Positions 1 through 8,733 of a stretch of DNA of 64,000 nucleotides are shown piece after piece (the first letter of the stretch is position 1; every line of letters starts with the position of its first letter). The DNA lies in assembly GCA_022071955.1 (NCBI GenBank), contig JAJVIM010000004.1, positions 1 through 64,000 on the forward strand, in the 5' to 3' direction. The notes beneath the pieces were generated by a model that was given only the letters and a program-made list of their open reading frames with translations, did not search any database and was not told where the DNA came from. This DNA comes from Anaerolineae bacterium (lineage in GTDB: Bacteria > Chloroflexota > Anaerolineae > 4572-78 > J111). A program made the translations under genes and the position numbers.

Positions 1-179
1 GGGGGGGGGGGGGCCAAACTGACCACGTAATGTTTTCCCCTCCCCCATTTTGGGGGAGGGGGTAGGGGGTGGGGGTTAATTTGAAAGGTGTTGGGGTTAA
101 ATGGCACGGGAGAGAACATAAATAAAAAAGGCTCGCCTTATGGGCGAGCCGGTAATGATTGGGTTGGGCCGGGGTGGGG
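1..179. repeat. poly-G run and inverted copy of a G/C-run intergenic repeat
   Basis: The window opens with 13 consecutive G and then a block that is nearly the reverse complement of 25776-25853: both share the CCAAACTGACCACGTAATG core, a CCCCTCCCCC run and a GGGGGTAGGGGGTGGGGG run. It is a dispersed intergenic repeat, not a gene. The initial poly-G could be part of the repeat or a sequence-end artefact. Positions 129-150 hold a small dyad (GGCTCGCC / GGCGAGCC) followed by few T residues on either strand, a possible terminator for the regulator gene that ends at 180. Confidence 0.6.
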
Positions 180-1025
180 TTAGGGTTCGGTGTTGAGCAT
201 GTAGCCCCGGTTGCGCAGGGTGCGGATCAGTTTGGGTTTGTCTGCGCCCGGTTCCAGTTTGCGCCGCAGCCGAAAGATATAGGGCCGGATCACGCTTTCG
301 GCCTCAATTTCATCGGCGTCGTAGCCCCAGGCCAACCCAACCAGATCGCGGCAGGTGATAACGTTGTTGGGCCGGCTCATAAACGCAGCCAGCACGGCCG
401 TTTCACCTTTGGTCAGTTCAGCCTGAACGGGGTGAACGCCTTCAACGGTTACCTGCAATAACTGCCGGTCCAGCACCAGCGGCGGCACAATCAGCAGATG
501 ATCGGGCAGGAGATCGGCTTCGGCTTCTGGCTCCGGTTCCGGCGTTGGGGCCGGGTGTTCGGCCTGGTGCAGAGCGTCCATCATTTGAGTCATCGCTTCA
601 AAAACCCGCTCCCGCTGCAGCCGTTGGGCGTTCTTCTGTAAAATGCGGCCTACGGTGCAGGCAATCTCGTGGACGGTGGCCGGTTTGCACAGGAAATCGG
701 CCACGTCTGAGCGGACGGCGGCCACCGCGTTATCCACCGAAGGATGGCCGGTGAGAACCAGGATCAGCAGGTTGGGATGCAGCCGGCGGGCTTCGCGCAT
801 CACCTCAACCCCGTCAAGGTCGGGCATATGCATATCCAGGACCATCAGATCAAAGGGGGTGTGCTGGAGCAGGGTTAGCGCCTCGTAGCCGGCGCCGGCT
901 TCCTGAACGTCGTAGCCTTTCAGGCTTAAGGCGCGGGCCAGCGGCTGGCGAATGTTGGGTTCGTCATCAACAAGCAGTAGCTGGGCGGTATGTTGTTCGG
1001 TGAAGGACTTCATCTCAATCCACAT
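180..1025 (-). CDS. OmpR-type two-component response regulator
   Basis: Receiver domain at about residues 15-130, with the acidic pair in LLLVDDE (residues 20-21), the phosphoacceptor Asp in VLDMHMPDLDG (about 64), the switch Thr in VLTGHPS and the conserved Lys in FLCKPA. After a Pro/Glu-rich linker (PAPTPEPEPEAEAD) comes a C-terminal winged-helix domain (LTKGETAVLAAFMSRP ... RPYIFRLRRKLEP ... IRTLRNRGYML) of the Trans_reg_C family. The ATG at 1025 has AAGG and GGGAGGGG just upstream; an inner ATG at 1013 is also possible. It lies 178 bp downstream of, and on the same strand as, the histidine kinase at 1204-2268, which is its likely partner. It should be a cytosolic DNA-binding transcription factor; its target genes cannot be told from the window. 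Confidence 0.9.
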   Translation of the reverse strand: MWIEMKSFTEQHTAQLLLVDDEPNIRQPLARALSLKGYDVQEAGAGYEALTLLQHTPFDLMVLDMHMPDLDGVEVMREARRLHPNLLILVLTGHPSVDNAVAAVRSDVADFLCKPATVHEIACTVGRILQKNAQRLQRERVFEAMTQMMDALHQAEHPAPTPEPEPEAEADLLPDHLLIVPPLVLDRQLLQVTVEGVHPVQAELTKGETAVLAAFMSRPNNVITCRDLVGLAWGYDADEIEAESVIRPYIFRLRRKLEPGADKPKLIRTLRNRGYMLNTEP

Positions 1026-1203
1026 CAACGCCTTACCCCTCCCGGTTGCTGGCGTTTGGCTGACAACCTGCTCAACTCAGCCTTGTTATTGTGGTCGCTG
1101 GCTAATGCACAAGGACAGCGGGCAGGACAGGTGGCATAATAGATATTATTAAACATTAAAAACATATTAGCGCCATAAAAAGACTATAGGAGAAAAGTTA
1201 GAA

Positions 1204-2268
1204 TTATACCGCCCCCGGCAGGCGAATAGTAAAGACCACGCCCTGGTTGTTGGCCAGGTTTTCGGCCGTTAACGAGCCGCCATGCTGCTGCACCACCATA
1301 TGGCTTACCCACAGCCCCAGGCCGCTGCCGCCGTTTTTGGTGGTAAAGAACGGCTCAAACAGATAAGGCAGCGTGGCGGGCGGAATGGGCGGCCCGTTGT
1401 TGGCAAAGCAGACCACGGCCTGGTCGTTGTCGCCGGTCACCGAAATGTGAAGCTGGCTGGCGCCGGCTTCAATGGCATTGATGGCCATGTTCAAAAAGAC
1501 CTGTAGCAGTTGGGTAGGGGTAACGCGTACTCGCGGCGCCGGCCGGAAATCGGTTAAAACCTGCACCTGGGATTGCTCTAACTGGAGTCTGACCAGGTTC
1601 AGCACCTGGTTGACCATATCGTTGGCCGCAACCAGATGGCGGGTGGTGGGTTGCGGCCGGGCGTAGCTTAACACCCGCTGCGACATATGGCGCAGCCGGT
1701 CGATTTCGTGGCGCACCTTTAGCAGCGATTCGCGAAATTCGGTGGGGTCAACCGGAAAGTCCAGCACCAGGTCAAGGTTGGCCTGGATGGCTTGCAGGGG
1801 ATTATTGATTTCGTGGGCCAGCGCGGCGGCCATCTGGCCCAGCGCCGCCAGCCGTTCGGTGCGGATGGCTTGCAGTTCGGTGGATTTGCGGGCTGTGATG
1901 TCGGTGACCAGCCCATCGTAACTTACCAGCCGCCGCTGCAAGTTGAACTCAGGCACCACAATGTTTTTGATCCAGCGCACGGAACCGTCTTTGTGGATAA
2001 TACGGTGTTCCAGCGGGGGGACCAGTTCGCCGGCCTGCAAGCGGGCCAGTTGGCGCAAAACCTGCGGGCGGTCTTCGGGGTGAACCATGGTGTACCACAG
2101 CTCGCTGTCCCGGTTGTATTCTTCCGGGGTATAACCGGTAACGGCAATACAGCCATCACCGTGGGTGGCCTGCACGGTTTGGCCATCTTGCATGGTTACC
2201 GAATAGACATAATCCGTGGCCGCATGCAAGAGTTGTTGGTAACGCTGTTCATTCCAATGGTGCGTCAT
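1204..2268 (-). CDS. PAS-domain sensor histidine kinase (soluble)
   Basis: A PAS/PAC sensor domain (about residues 8-125, with GYTPEEYNRDSELWYTMVHPED and HKDGSVRWIKN) precedes a HisKA dimerisation domain whose phosphoacceptor is His152 in AALAHEINNPLQ. An HATPase_c domain follows, with the N box NMAINAIEAGA and G boxes NGGSGLGLWVSHM. There is no membrane segment, so it should sense a cytosolic signal. The reading frame is open up to 2358, but the ATG at 2268 has a GGGAGGGA ribosome site directly upstream and gives a normal family N terminus. The response regulator at 180-1025 follows on the same strand. The input ligand is unknown. Confidence 0.88.
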   Translation of the reverse strand: MTHHWNEQRYQQLLHAATDYVYSVTMQDGQTVQATHGDGCIAVTGYTPEEYNRDSELWYTMVHPEDRPQVLRQLARLQAGELVPPLEHRIIHKDGSVRWIKNIVVPEFNLQRRLVSYDGLVTDITARKSTELQAIRTERLAALGQMAAALAHEINNPLQAIQANLDLVLDFPVDPTEFRESLLKVRHEIDRLRHMSQRVLSYARPQPTTRHLVAANDMVNQVLNLVRLQLEQSQVQVLTDFRPAPRVRVTPTQLLQVFLNMAINAIEAGASQLHISVTGDNDQAVVCFANNGPPIPPATLPYLFEPFFTTKNGGSGLGLWVSHMVVQQHGGSLTAENLANNQGVVFTIRLPGAV

Positions 2269-2696
2269 TCGGTTTCCCTCCCAAAGAATGACACAAAGCA
2301 GACTCAACCCCCGACTTGTTCGGCTTTGGGCAATTTTTAAAGTGACAAGTTGAAACAATACTGGTTTGTAAGCCAGCGGTTCCGGTTAGCAAGCTTCAGA
2401 TCGTGGCAGAAAAGCGCTGCGCCCGGTAACGGCCGGCTGAGTTTCTTTTCACAAACTGGCAATCCAGTAATGAACCCCGCGGGAGTAAGCCCAATGGTTG
2501 GTGAGAGGGAGCCGGCTCGAGGCCCGGGCCTGCCGGGCCAGGTCAGCGGCGTCTGACCAGAAAAGCCAGTCCCCCCTCCCCAGGATACTGGTCTGTATCA
2601 GGCGTAAATGCCTCTAAAAATCAACTCCAGTATACTCCCGGCAAGCCATTTTTGTAAAGCGGCAGGCGTGTTTGCCACATTAAAATTTTCTGTTTG
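2269..2696. other. intergenic, no gene seen
   Basis: No plausible coding frame with a ribosome site was found. It must contain the promoter of the leftward histidine kinase and the 3' end region upstream of the next leftward gene's stop, but no convincing -35/-10 pair was recognised. Composition is host-like. Confidence 0.5.
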
Positions 2697-3140
2697 TCAG
2701 CCGGAAACTTGCTGCACCATCCCGGCCAATACGTCGACAGTTTCATACAGCGCCGGGCCGGCCGGGTAGAACACCACGGTTGCCGCCGACAGCAGGCTCA
2801 GGCGGTTCAGCTCGGCTTTTTTGAGACGTTCAATAACAAAGATGGGCTGGTTTTGTTGCACCTGCTCCAGAAAAGCGGCCAGCCGGGGATCGTTTTTGAG
2901 CTGGTGGAGATATTGGCCGGCGCATGGGATGATGAGGCAGCGCACCGAAGCGACCAACCGCCAGGCCTGATCCAGAGTCAGGTCTGGTATGAGCGCCAGC
3001 CCGCGCGACCCTTTGAGGGGCGGCGGAGCAATGCCGACCAGCTTAACCAGCAGGCCGGCCTGGCGCAGTTTTGAAACAAAAATGGCGGCGACTGCTTCAT
3101 CAAAATTATAGCCCCACAGCACCAAAATATGGTGTGCCAT
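2697..3140 (-). CDS. DJ-1/PfpI-like flavodoxin-fold protein, probably non-catalytic
   Basis: 147 residues. The N terminus (ILVLWGYNFDEAVAAIFVSKLRQAGLLVKLVGI) has the first strand-helix-strand pattern of the DJ-1/PfpI (class I glutamine amidotransferase-like) fold, followed by a second strand CLIIPCAGQ where the family usually has a PGG turn. The normal nucleophile-elbow cysteine near residue 100 is not evident (PIFVIERLKKAEL occupies that place), so a peptidase or glyoxalase activity is unlikely. It stands alone, upstream and antisense to the STAND gene. Fold assignment is by pattern only. Confidence 0.5.
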   Translation of the reverse strand: MAHHILVLWGYNFDEAVAAIFVSKLRQAGLLVKLVGIAPPPLKGSRGLALIPDLTLDQAWRLVASVRCLIIPCAGQYLHQLKNDPRLAAFLEQVQQNQPIFVIERLKKAELNRLSLLSAATVVFYPAGPALYETVDVLAGMVQQVSG

Positions 3141-3360
3141 CGGCTGCTATCCTCCCAGATAGGGGGAGCCGGGCCACACGCCCAACTCCCCCCGGCCTGC
3201 GACGACGCTGGTCGTCGACGTCCTCCCAGTTTTTGGACGCACATCCAGTATAGCGCTAAAGCTTTCTCAAAAATTATCACAGCTTCTCCCGATTTCTCAG
3301 GAGCGCTTGTCGCCCAACCGGGGATGTGTTATGCTAGGGCGGAGGCGGGTAGCCATAGGT

Positions 3361-3500
3361 CATTGGTCATTGGTCATTGATCATTGATCATTGATAATTG
3401 ATAATTGATAATTGATAATTGATAATTGGTCATTGATAATTGGTCATTGATAATTGGTCATTGGTCATTGGTCATTGATAATTGGTCATTGTTCACTGGT
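3361..3500. repeat. heptanucleotide tandem repeat, 20 units
   Basis: The tract divides without remainder into twenty 7-bp units of the form (c/a)attg(g/a)t, for example cattggt, cattgat and aattgat, with the last two units decayed (cattgtt, cactggt). It ends 20 bp before the GTG start of the STAND gene. The same heptamer family, in the other orientation, occurs at 23498-23539. Such STRR-type heptamers are known from cyanobacteria and other large genomes; a function here is not known. Confidence 0.95.
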
Positions 3501-3520
3501 GTTGCCCGGGAGGTTGTTCG

Positions 3521-4930
3521 GTGACAACAGAACCATCGTTAGATACGCTGCAAGCCGCACTTCAGGCTGCCTTAAAGGGTTGGTATGGGGCCGAGACGGA
3601 TCCCAACCCGCTGGCCGGCCTGTTTTTGTTTCAGCAGGCCCGGCTTGCCGCCCAGAGCGAGCGTGAAGCGAGTAACAAAGTGCTGCTGGCCGGGCTGGAT
3701 GAGCTGGCCGAAACCCGGCCGGCCGACGCTGACCTGCTGCACCGCTTTTTTCTGAACGGCGACAAAATGCGGGCTATTGCCTACTCGCGCAATATCAGCG
3801 AGCCGACCGCCTATCGCAAAAAAGATGAGGCGCTCAAACAACTGGCTCAATTGTTGCTGGCTCGTGAAGCTCAGACCCGGCTGGACTGGACCAGCCGCCT
3901 GGAACATCGGCTGGACCTGCCGCCGGAAGTGCCGCTGATTGGCGTTGAAAATCGGCTGGCCCAACTGCTGGCCCGGATGACTGCGCCGGCGGAACCGTGG
4001 CTTATCTGCCTGGATGGATTGGGCGGGATAGGCAAAACCGCGCTGGCCAACGCTCTGGTGCGCGCGCCGCAAATTGCCGGCCGTTTTCAGGCGATCGCCT
4101 GGGTGAGCGCCCGGCAGCAGCAGTTTTTGCCGGGCGCCGGCCTGAAAGAGTCGGCCAGCCCGGCGCTCACTCCGGAGGCGATGACCGACAGCCTGCTGGC
4201 TCAACTGGCCGCCGAAGTCTCGCTGGCCCAACCGTTGGCCCAAAAACAGGCCGCGCTGGCCGACCGGCTCAAAAGCAGCCCGGCGCTGATCGTCATCGAC
4301 AACCTGGAAACCGTGCCGGATTATCAGGCCATTATGCCGTTACTGCACAAGCTGGCCAACCCCGGCAAGTTTTTGTTAACCAGCCGCCACAGCCTGAAAA
4401 CCCAGCCCGGCGTGTTCAGTGCCGGGGTCGATGAACTTGGCCCGGACGATGCGCTCAGCCTGCTGCGGCACGATATTGCCGCCCGCGGCCTGGCCGAAAG
4501 CATCAACGCCACCGACGACCAGCTCAAAACTATTTATGCCGTGGTCGGCGGCAATCCGCTGGCGCTCAAGCTGGTGGTCGGCCAGTTGTCCGTGTTGTCA
4601 CTGGCACAGGTGCTGGAAAATCTGAAACAGGCCCAGGGGCAAAGCGTCGATGAGCTATATACCTACATTTACTGGCAGGCCTGGCATATGCTGGACGAGG
4701 CCGGGCAGCGCGTCTTTTTGCTGATGCCGCTGGCTCAAAACGGCCCGCCGGCCCAATTACGCCAGCTTAGCCAACTGCCCGACCCCGAACTGCAAGCGGC
4801 GCTGACCCGGCTGGCCGGCTTATCGCTGGTGCAGGTGCGGGGCGATGTTAGCCAGCGGCGTTACACCATTCACCGTTTAACCGAGACCTTTCTGCTTAAC
4901 GAGGCCATCCGGTGGCAGGCGTCAACCTGA
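3521..4930 (+). CDS. STAND/NB-ARC-type signal-transduction ATPase, N-terminal part
   Basis: 469 residues from a GTG at 3521 that has GGGAGG 7 nt upstream. A longer frame from 3482 would translate the heptamer repeat and is rejected. Residues about 75-125 form a helical, HTH-like region (NGDKMRAIAYSRNISEPTAYRKKDEALKQ is split here only as a description of that region). The P-loop is GLGGIGKTALANAL (Lys172), the Walker B PALIVIDNLETVP, and a winged-helix segment follows (QRVFLLMPLAQNGPP ... RRYTIHRLTETFL). The stop overlaps by 19 nt the next frame, which encodes the TPR repeats expected in such proteins. The two ORFs are probably one protein split by a frameshift, or a tightly coupled pair. Role: NTP-dependent switch of unknown pathway. 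Confidence 0.75.
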   Translation: MTTEPSLDTLQAALQAALKGWYGAETDPNPLAGLFLFQQARLAAQSEREASNKVLLAGLDELAETRPADADLLHRFFLNGDKMRAIAYSRNISEPTAYRKKDEALKQLAQLLLAREAQTRLDWTSRLEHRLDLPPEVPLIGVENRLAQLLARMTAPAEPWLICLDGLGGIGKTALANALVRAPQIAGRFQAIAWVSARQQQFLPGAGLKESASPALTPEAMTDSLLAQLAAEVSLAQPLAQKQAALADRLKSSPALIVIDNLETVPDYQAIMPLLHKLANPGKFLLTSRHSLKTQPGVFSAGVDELGPDDALSLLRHDIAARGLAESINATDDQLKTIYAVVGGNPLALKLVVGQLSVLSLAQVLENLKQAQGQSVDELYTYIYWQAWHMLDEAGQRVFLLMPLAQNGPPAQLRQLSQLPDPELQAALTRLAGLSLVQVRGDVSQRRYTIHRLTETFLLNEAIRWQAST

Positions 4931-6123
4931 ACCTTGCCGGCGACCGGCTCAACTATTTTCAGCAGGGGATTCTGCTCAACCTGCAATACTGGCAGGGCTG
5001 CCTGGCCGAAAACGGCGAAGAGAGCGGCGCGCTGGAGCAGGATTATCCCGGCCTGCTGCGGGCCATTGCCTACGGGCTGGACCTGGCCGCGGCCGGCTGG
5101 CCGCTGACCTTTCCGCTCATCGAGCAGTTGGCGCCGTTTATGGAGCGGCGCGGTTATTGGGAGGCCTGGCGCGAGCTGCTGCAGCCGGCCCTGGCCCTGG
5201 CCGGCCGGTTGGGTGAGCGCGCCGCCGAAGTTAATATGGCGGTGCTGCTGGCCCGGCTGTCGTTTCGGCAGAGCCGGCCCGCCGACACCGTGCATTATTA
5301 CCGCCGGGCCATCCGCCTGGCCCGGCAAACCGGCGATGTGTACAACCTGGCCCGGGCCTGCACTAATTTGGGGTACTCGTATATCGAGTGGGGGTTCCTC
5401 CATCGCGCCGAAATACTCTGCTGCTATGCTCTGGATATTTTTGACCAGCTTGATAATGACCACGGTCGGGCCCATACCAAAAATCATTTGGGCGTACTCT
5501 ATACCCAACAGGGCCGTTGGGCTTTGGCCCGTCAACATCTGGAACAAGCCTGCCAGATTTGGCAATCTCGCCACGATGAATACGGGTCAATGTATGGGTA
5601 TATGAATCTTGGAGTTCTTTTTATTTATATGGAAGATGCGGAAAGTGCGTTACGCCACTCAGAAATGGCCCTGCACTACGCCGAGCAGGTTGGCGAAAAA
5701 CTTGAAGCCGCCACCATAACAATGAATCTCGGGATTGCTTACCGGCTTAAGGAGCAATGGGTTGAGGCCCAGCACTTTACCCGCCAGGCGGAACAGGTTT
5801 TTCAAGACCTTTCACACAACTTTGGCCTGGCTCTGGTTCTTGATAATTGGGCGTTGATCTATATGCAGCAGCAGGATTGGGAAAAAGCAGCGTGGACCTT
5901 GCAGGCAGCTTTAAAAGCGTGGCGCGATCTTGATAATAAATACGGTGAAATCAGAGTGATGACGTATTACGCCGAATATGAACTGAACAGAGGGCAAAAG
6001 AGCGCAGCCCACCGCTGGTTAAGGCAGGCCGAGCACCTGCTCCGGGAGCAGAGTCGAACCAAAGGTTATACACTTTTATTTCAAAGAGCCGATGAAATCC
6101 GCCGCAACTTGACCAAAAATTGA
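4912..6123 (+). CDS. TPR-repeat protein, likely C-terminal half of the STAND ATPase
   Basis: 403 residues read from a GTG at 4912 inside the end of the ATPase gene. After a helical start (LNYFQQGILLNLQYWQGCLAENG) come at least six tetratricopeptide repeats, visible as Y-x(2-3)-A/LG-x-A patterns such as NLARACTNLGYSYIEWGFLHRAE, AHTKNHLGVLYTQQGRWALARQHL and YGYMNLGVLFIYMEDAESALRHSE. TPR arrays bind peptides and in STAND proteins act as the sensor. No strong ribosome site precedes the GTG, and the residues on both sides of the junction (EAIRWQ then AGVNLN) would join smoothly with a 1-nt shift, which argues for a single broken or frameshifted gene. Confidence 0.7.
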   Translation: MAGVNLNLAGDRLNYFQQGILLNLQYWQGCLAENGEESGALEQDYPGLLRAIAYGLDLAAAGWPLTFPLIEQLAPFMERRGYWEAWRELLQPALALAGRLGERAAEVNMAVLLARLSFRQSRPADTVHYYRRAIRLARQTGDVYNLARACTNLGYSYIEWGFLHRAEILCCYALDIFDQLDNDHGRAHTKNHLGVLYTQQGRWALARQHLEQACQIWQSRHDEYGSMYGYMNLGVLFIYMEDAESALRHSEMALHYAEQVGEKLEAATITMNLGIAYRLKEQWVEAQHFTRQAEQVFQDLSHNFGLALVLDNWALIYMQQQDWEKAAWTLQAALKAWRDLDNKYGEIRVMTYYAEYELNRGQKSAAHRWLRQAEHLLREQSRTKGYTLLFQRADEIRRNLTKN

Positions 6124-6194
6124 TCCGGCAAGTTGCGGCGGGTGAGTAGTTAACAACCGGCCACCCCGGCCAGTCAGCGACAATCCCCGCTGAG

Positions 6195-7373
6195 TCAGCC
6201 GTTCTGCGGCCCCAGCCACAACCCCCGGCGCTCGTCCCACTGCCAGCCGGGCAGCGACAGCTTGACCGGGCGCTGCGGCCAACCGGCGGCCAGCCGGGCC
6301 TGCACCATCTCCCAGGCCGGGATACCGCTGACCGAGTCCGCGCTTTCCACATTGCACGCGCCCACGGCCACCGCCGCCCGCAGCGTGTCTTCAATAGACA
6401 AGCCTTTAACCACTCCGGCCAAAAACCCGGCGATGGTGCAATCGCCCGCGCCGGTTGTGCCGGCTACTTTGGCGGCAAAGACCGGGGCCAGCAGCTCGCG
6501 GTTCAGCCAGCCGGCGGGCAAATCAATCGCGCCCAGGTTGGCCAGCCGTTCGGAGTTGGCCGTGGTGCGCAGGTAAGCGCCCTGATCGCCCAGCTTGAGC
6601 AGCACGACCGCCGCGCCCAGTTCAAGCAGTTGTCCGGCCAGTTCGGCCAGCAGCGCGCCGTCAATGTGGGCGTTCAGATCGCCGCCGGCGATGAGCGTTT
6701 CAAAGCGGGGCCGGTCAAGCATAAACAGGATTTCATCCACGCTGGGCACAAACAGGTCAACATAGGGCAAAACGTTGGCCAGCAACGCCGCCCAATCCAC
6801 CCGTCCGGCCTCAGAATTGGGGTCGGGCCGGGCCATATCCAGGCTGGTGGTCAGCCCGGCGGCTTTGACCTGCCGCAGCAGGCCGGCCAGTTCCGCGCCG
6901 TTATCCAGAAACATGCGGCGCATCAGCGGCGGATAGCCAAAGTGGAACAGCCGCGCTCCGGCCAGCCGGCTCAGGTCAACATCGGCGGCGCAAAAAGTAT
7001 CGTTAGCGCCGGGGCAATGGAAAAAGATGCGGTCCACGCCGGGCGGGTTAATGACCAGCGTGTATGATGACGCCTCGCCGGGGCTGACAATGACCGTTTC
7101 GGCCAGCCGTTCATCCTGGCGGCGGATCACATCGAGGATGGCCCGGCCAAACATATCGTCGCCTACTTTGCCCATCAGTTGGGTGGCAAGGCCCAGCCGG
7201 TGCAAGGCCTGGCCGGTATTGCTGACCGCGCCGCCGGTGGCGGTTACGGCCGGGCCAACATGCACCAGCTTGCCAGGGATGAGCATATCGCTCAGATCGT
7301 CGTCACGGACGTCAAAGGTGGGGATCAAATCCAGGCACAAGTGGCCGGCTACAATAATATCTACCGTAGACAT
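6195..7373 (-). CDS. PfkB-family carbohydrate/nucleoside kinase
   Basis: 392 residues. N-terminal substrate-binding motif DIIVAGHLCLDLIPTF, then the glycine pair region TATGGAVSNTGQALHRLGL (a variant of PfkB signature 1), and near the C terminus signature 2 GTTGAGDCTIAGFLAG, whose Asp is the catalytic base and whose GAGD forms the anion hole. It should phosphorylate a sugar or sugar-like alcohol in the cytosol; the substrate cannot be told. It lies downstream of serC on the same strand with a 268-bp gap filled by hairpins and G/C-run repeats, so co-transcription is uncertain. AGGAGAACAA precedes the ATG at 7373. Confidence 0.88.
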   Translation of the reverse strand: MSTVDIIVAGHLCLDLIPTFDVRDDDLSDMLIPGKLVHVGPAVTATGGAVSNTGQALHRLGLATQLMGKVGDDMFGRAILDVIRRQDERLAETVIVSPGEASSYTLVINPPGVDRIFFHCPGANDTFCAADVDLSRLAGARLFHFGYPPLMRRMFLDNGAELAGLLRQVKAAGLTTSLDMARPDPNSEAGRVDWAALLANVLPYVDLFVPSVDEILFMLDRPRFETLIAGGDLNAHIDGALLAELAGQLLELGAAVVLLKLGDQGAYLRTTANSERLANLGAIDLPAGWLNRELLAPVFAAKVAGTTGAGDCTIAGFLAGVVKGLSIEDTLRAAVAVGACNVESADSVSGIPAWEMVQARLAAGWPQRPVKLSLPGWQWDERRGLWLGPQNG

Positions 7374-7399
7374 AAGTTGTTCTCCTTTGAAGATAGAGG

Positions 7400-7540
7400 T
7401 GGTTAACCCTCACCCCCCTGCCCCCTCTCCCTGTCAGGGAGAGGGGGTTTTCTTTTTGTGGGTGACGGCAGGCGCCACGCGCCTGCCGTCACCCACATCT
7501 TTCATTCCCCTCCCCCAAACCTGGGGGAGGGGGACAGGGG
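7400..7540. repeat. G/C-run repeat with a 19-bp perfect hairpin
   Basis: Between serC and the PfkB gene. It contains two C-rich/G-rich dyads (CCCTCTCCCTG / CAGGGAGAGGG around 7422-7446, CCCCTCCCCC / GGGGGAGGGG around 7507-7533). Between them is a perfect stem 7457-7475 / 7479-7497 with a 3-nt CAC loop. No U-tract follows the large stem on the transcribed (minus) strand, so it is not a standard terminator; it could act as an mRNA 3' barrier or a cruciform. Confidence 0.75.
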
Positions 7541-7641
7541 GAGGGGGCAAACAAACGCATTGCCTGATTAATTTCCTGAGAAACAAAAAGCGTGACCCAC
7601 GACTGTGAGAACGGCGGCGTAGCCCAATGCTCGCCCTGTTG

Positions 7642-8733
7642 TTACCCGTACCGGGCCTCAAAGTCCTGCATAAAATTAACCAGCGCCTGCACGCCCTCTG
7701 CCGGCATGGCATTATAAATGGAAGCGCGCAACCCGCCCACCGAACGGTGCCCCTTGAGCGTACTCAGCCCGGCGGCTTCGGCTTCGGCTACAAATTTCTT
7801 TTCCAGCGCCTCATCGCCGTTATTCACCCGGATGATCACATTCATCAGCGAACGGTCCTCTTTAGCAACCGGGCAACTGTAAAAATCGGTGGCGTCGATG
7901 GCCCGGTAGAGCAGGTTGGCCTTGTGCTGGTTGTGCGCCTCCATGCCGGCCAGGCCGCCCTGCTGTTCAATCCAGTTGAGTACCAGCCCGACCATATAAA
8001 TGGTAAAGGTCGATGGGGTGTTGTACAGCGAGTTGTTTTTGCTGAACGTACGATACTGAAGGATGGCCGGCAAAGATTTGGGGGCGCGCTCAACCAACTC
8101 CTGGCGCACAATCACCAGCGTGATGCCGGCCGGGCCGATGTTTTTCTGCGCGCCGGCAAAGATCAGCCCAAAACGAGCCACATCCACCGGCCGCGACAGG
8201 ATATCGGACGACATATCGGCCACCAGCGGAACGTTGCCGGTGGCGGGGAACTCGCGCCACTGGCTGCCAAAAATGGTGTTGTTGGAACAGATATGCACGT
8301 AAGAGGCCTGCGGGTTCAGCGTGATTTCGGCGGGGCGGGGCAGGCGGGTAAAGTGGCTGGCCTCGCCGGAGCCGGCAATGGTACAGGCGGCTACTTTGTT
8401 GATTTCCTCGATGGCTTTCTCTGTCCAGGCGCCGGTGTGGATAACATCGATGGGATTGCCTGCCAGATACAGGTTCATGGGCGCCATCGCAAATTGCAGG
8501 CTGGCCCCGCCCTGTAAAAACAGCACATCATAATCGGCGGGGATGGCCATAAGCCGGCGCAGGCTGGCTTCGGCGTTGGTAATGATGGCTTCAAACGGTT
8601 TGGAGCGATGGCTCATCTCCATCACGCTCATTCCGCTGCCGTGGTAATCGAGCAGGTCATCACGGGCCTGTTCCAGCACCGGTTCCGGCAGCACTGCCGG
8701 CCCGGCGCTGAAGTTGTAAATTCGGTTGGGCAT
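7642..8733 (-). CDS. serC: phosphoserine aminotransferase
   Basis: 363 residues. It converts 3-phosphohydroxypyruvate and glutamate to O-phosphoserine in serine biosynthesis and is PLP-dependent and cytosolic. Diagnostic segments are the N terminus RIYNFSAGPAVLPEPVL, GSGMSVMEMSHRSKPF, the phosphate-binding FLQGGASLQFAM and the PLP lysine in LIFAGAQKNIGPAG; the C terminus GHRSVGGLRASIYNAMP is also typical. Length matches the family. The ATG at 8733 with GGAGGACAAGCT upstream is preferred to the longer frame from 8772. Serine is the carbon precursor of cysteine, which fits the sulfur genes that follow divergently. Confidence 0.95.
   Translation of the reverse strand: MPNRIYNFSAGPAVLPEPVLEQARDDLLDYHGSGMSVMEMSHRSKPFEAIITNAEASLRRLMAIPADYDVLFLQGGASLQFAMAPMNLYLAGNPIDVIHTGAWTEKAIEEINKVAACTIAGSGEASHFTRLPRPAEITLNPQASYVHICSNNTIFGSQWREFPATGNVPLVADMSSDILSRPVDVARFGLIFAGAQKNIGPAGITLVIVRQELVERAPKSLPAILQYRTFSKNNSLYNTPSTFTIYMVGLVLNWIEQQGGLAGMEAHNQHKANLLYRAIDATDFYSCPVAKEDRSLMNVIIRVNNGDEALEKKFVAEAEAAGLSTLKGHRSVGGLRASIYNAMPAEGVQALVNFMQDFEARYG

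Noticed and set aside
3361-3500. CRISPR-like array
   Set aside because: Units are 7 bp without spacers: a simple tandem repeat.
3482-3520. Upstream ATG start for the STAND gene
   Set aside because: It lies in the heptamer tract and has no ribosome site; GTG 3521 has GGGAGG at proper spacing.
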